A model generated the notes under the pieces. The model saw only the letters and a program-made list of their open reading frames with translations. It did not search any database and was not told the origin of the DNA. This document shows, one piece after another, positions 63,136-64,000 of a DNA stretch of 64,000 bases. The number at the start of each line of letters is the position of its first letter. Position 1 is the stretch's first letter. The DNA is taken from assembly GCF_001938565.1 (NCBI RefSeq), contig NZ_MSYM01000013.1, positions 559,496 through 623,495 on the forward strand, read 5' to 3'. Made by a program: the position numbers and the translations under genes. Source of the DNA: Rhodoferax antarcticus ANT.BR (GTDB taxonomy: Bacteria > Pseudomonadota > Gammaproteobacteria > Burkholderiales > Burkholderiaceae_C).

Positions 63136-64000
63136 TTATCCGCGGCGCCGTGCTTGGGCATTGACCCGCTGCGCGGCCTCCAAGCCGCTGCGTACCGCAC
63201 CCTCCAGCGTGGCCGGGTAGGGGCCTGCCACATAGTCGCCACAGGCCAGCAAGCCCGGCGCAATTTGCGGGGCAGGGCGTTGCAGGCCGGGGGTGCAGGC
63301 AAAGGTGGCGCGCTTTTCAACCACGGTTTGTACCGGCTGCAGCGTCAGCCCCAACTGGGCTTGCGCTTGCGCCAGCACCTGGGCCTGCACGCTAGCACGG
63401 TCGCCCACCGAGGCGCTCACCACAAACGCCAACAAACCCACCGGGCCACCCAGCGCTGCGCGGTCAAAGACAAACTGCGCTGGGTAGGCCGCAGTGTTGC
63501 GCAGGGTCAGCATCGGCAGCGGCAGCCGGGCGCCGGGTGACCAGGCGTACACGGTGGTGATCGGCTCGTAATGCAGAGCTTGCGCCGTTTGGCACCAGTC
63601 GGCTACCTTTTTTGATATGGTTTCAGGAGCTGCTTGCGCATACTGCATAAGGGCTTGAGCCGTATTTGATGCTGAAGTTGCCCAGATCACCGCGTCAAAG
63701 CGCGTCTCTGCCGCAGCCCCCAAGCCCGCGCCAGACAGCCGCCAGGATGGGGGCTTGGCGGAATTGCTCTGTGATGCCTCTTGCCCCAAGGTGTCGACGC
63801 GCGCTTTGCGCAGCACTTGCCCACCTTGCTGCTCAATCCAGCGGGCGGCTGCTTGTGGAAACAACGCACTCAGGTCCGTTTTAGGCAGCAGCAGATGTGA
63901 GCCGCCGGTGGCGCCAAACAACGCGTCACGCATCACCCGCAGGAAAATGCCGGCGCTGGCCTGCGCTGCTGGGGTGTTCAAGGCCGACACGCACAGCGGC
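63136..64000 (-). CDS. hpnE: Hydroxysqualene dehydroxylase-type FAD enzyme HpnE, C-terminal part (runs off right edge)
   Basis: The frame is open to base 64000 and reads PLCVSALNTPAAQASAGIFLRVMRDALFG, the pattern found in the middle of HpnE, so the FAD-binding N-terminus lies outside. The C-terminal FAD segment GLLACGDYVAGPYPATLEGAVRSGLEAA is intact. HpnE converts hydroxysqualene to squalene for hopanoid synthesis. A dispersed palindrome copy (63626-63667) codes in frame for TAQALMQYAQAAPET, between the two conserved blocks. Confidence 0.87.
   Translation of the reverse strand, partial: PLCVSALNTPAAQASAGIFLRVMRDALFGATGGSHLLLPKTDLSALFPQAAARWIEQQGGQVLRKARVDTLGQEASQSNSAKPPSWRLSGAGLGAAAETRFDAVIWATSASNTAQALMQYAQAAPETISKKVADWCQTAQALHYEPITTVYAWSPGARLPLPMLTLRNTAAYPAQFVFDRAALGGPVGLLAFVVSASVGDRASVQAQVLAQAQAQLGLTLQPVQTVVEKRATFACTPGLQRPAPQIAPGLLACGDYVAGPYPATLEGAVRSGLEAAQRVNAQARRRG
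63626..63667 (+). repeat. Dispersed palindromic repeat, copy 10 (in frame inside hpnE)
   Basis: Plus strand reads AGGAGCTGCTTGCGCATACT then GCATAAGGGCTTGAGCCGTA. hpnE reads the complement as AQALMQYAQAA in the same frame as the pgeF and prmB copies; the consensus TAA is TAT here. Confidence 0.75.

Overview
The window reads as a chromosomal stretch of a betaproteobacterium of the Comamonadaceae, most likely Rhodoferax-like. This is an inference from gene content (class I PHB operon, PPK2-type phosphotransferase, HpnE, betaproteobacterial dapC-dapD order), high GC, and a short dispersed palindrome that I associate with this family. No rRNA or complete tRNA gene and no prophage were seen. About 95% of the sequence is coding.

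Layout. 1-1265: NUDIX hydrolase (cut by the left edge), FAH-family hydrolase and a small monooxygenase-like protein, all minus strand. 1562-8265, plus: ycaO, pgeF, then the polyhydroxybutyrate operon phaC-phaA-phaB closed by an intrinsic terminator. 8371-13465, minus: a dTDP-L-rhamnose operon whose order rfbB-[vapB-vapC-mntA-hepT]-rfbD-rfbA-rfbC shows two toxin-antitoxin modules embedded between rfbB and rfbD. 13593-20188, minus: ABC-F ATPase, prmB, a frameshifted pilT/pilU-type ATPase, four near-complete copies of a 71-bp tandem repeat, dapD and dapC. 20334-26003: a glutamine-amidotransferase-like hydrolase, a ybdK-type ligase with a 5'-truncated tnpB element abutting its stop codon, parDE, a tRNA-like remnant, murI and brnTA. 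26055-40661, mostly minus: class I fumarase, an mrpA(B)CDEFG antiporter operon, a UPF0114 membrane protein, acs (plus), hslR, a glutathione peroxidase, a methyltransferase and a chemoreceptor with a c-type haem motif.

40964-58936, plus: a signalling island. It starts with a polyphosphate:AMP phosphotransferase, then a REC-histidine kinase, a LuxR-type regulator, a REC-PAS-GGDEF-EAL protein, a PAS histidine kinase, a single-domain regulator, a short chemoreceptor, cheY, a STAS protein, cheA, a poly-HAMP chemoreceptor, cheW, cheR, cheD and cheB. No flagellar gene is present. CheA carries a segment matching the cyclic-di-GMP-binding MshEN motif, which may join the c-di-GMP enzyme and the chemosensory array in one circuit. 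58951-64000: hemH, a penicillin-acylase family protein, a broken yidB-like gene and hpnE (cut by the right edge).

The most unusual signal is a dispersed palindrome of about 45-50 bp present in at least ten copies. Five lie in intergenic DNA (one supplies a plausible Shine-Dalgarno for rfbC). One provides the C-terminal codons and stop of a chemoreceptor. Four lie in frame inside pgeF, prmB, murI and hpnE. In all four pgeF/prmB/hpnE/chemoreceptor cases the same reading frame is used, and the in-frame TAA of the consensus is altered in the three internal copies. This behaviour resembles that described for Rickettsia palindromic elements.
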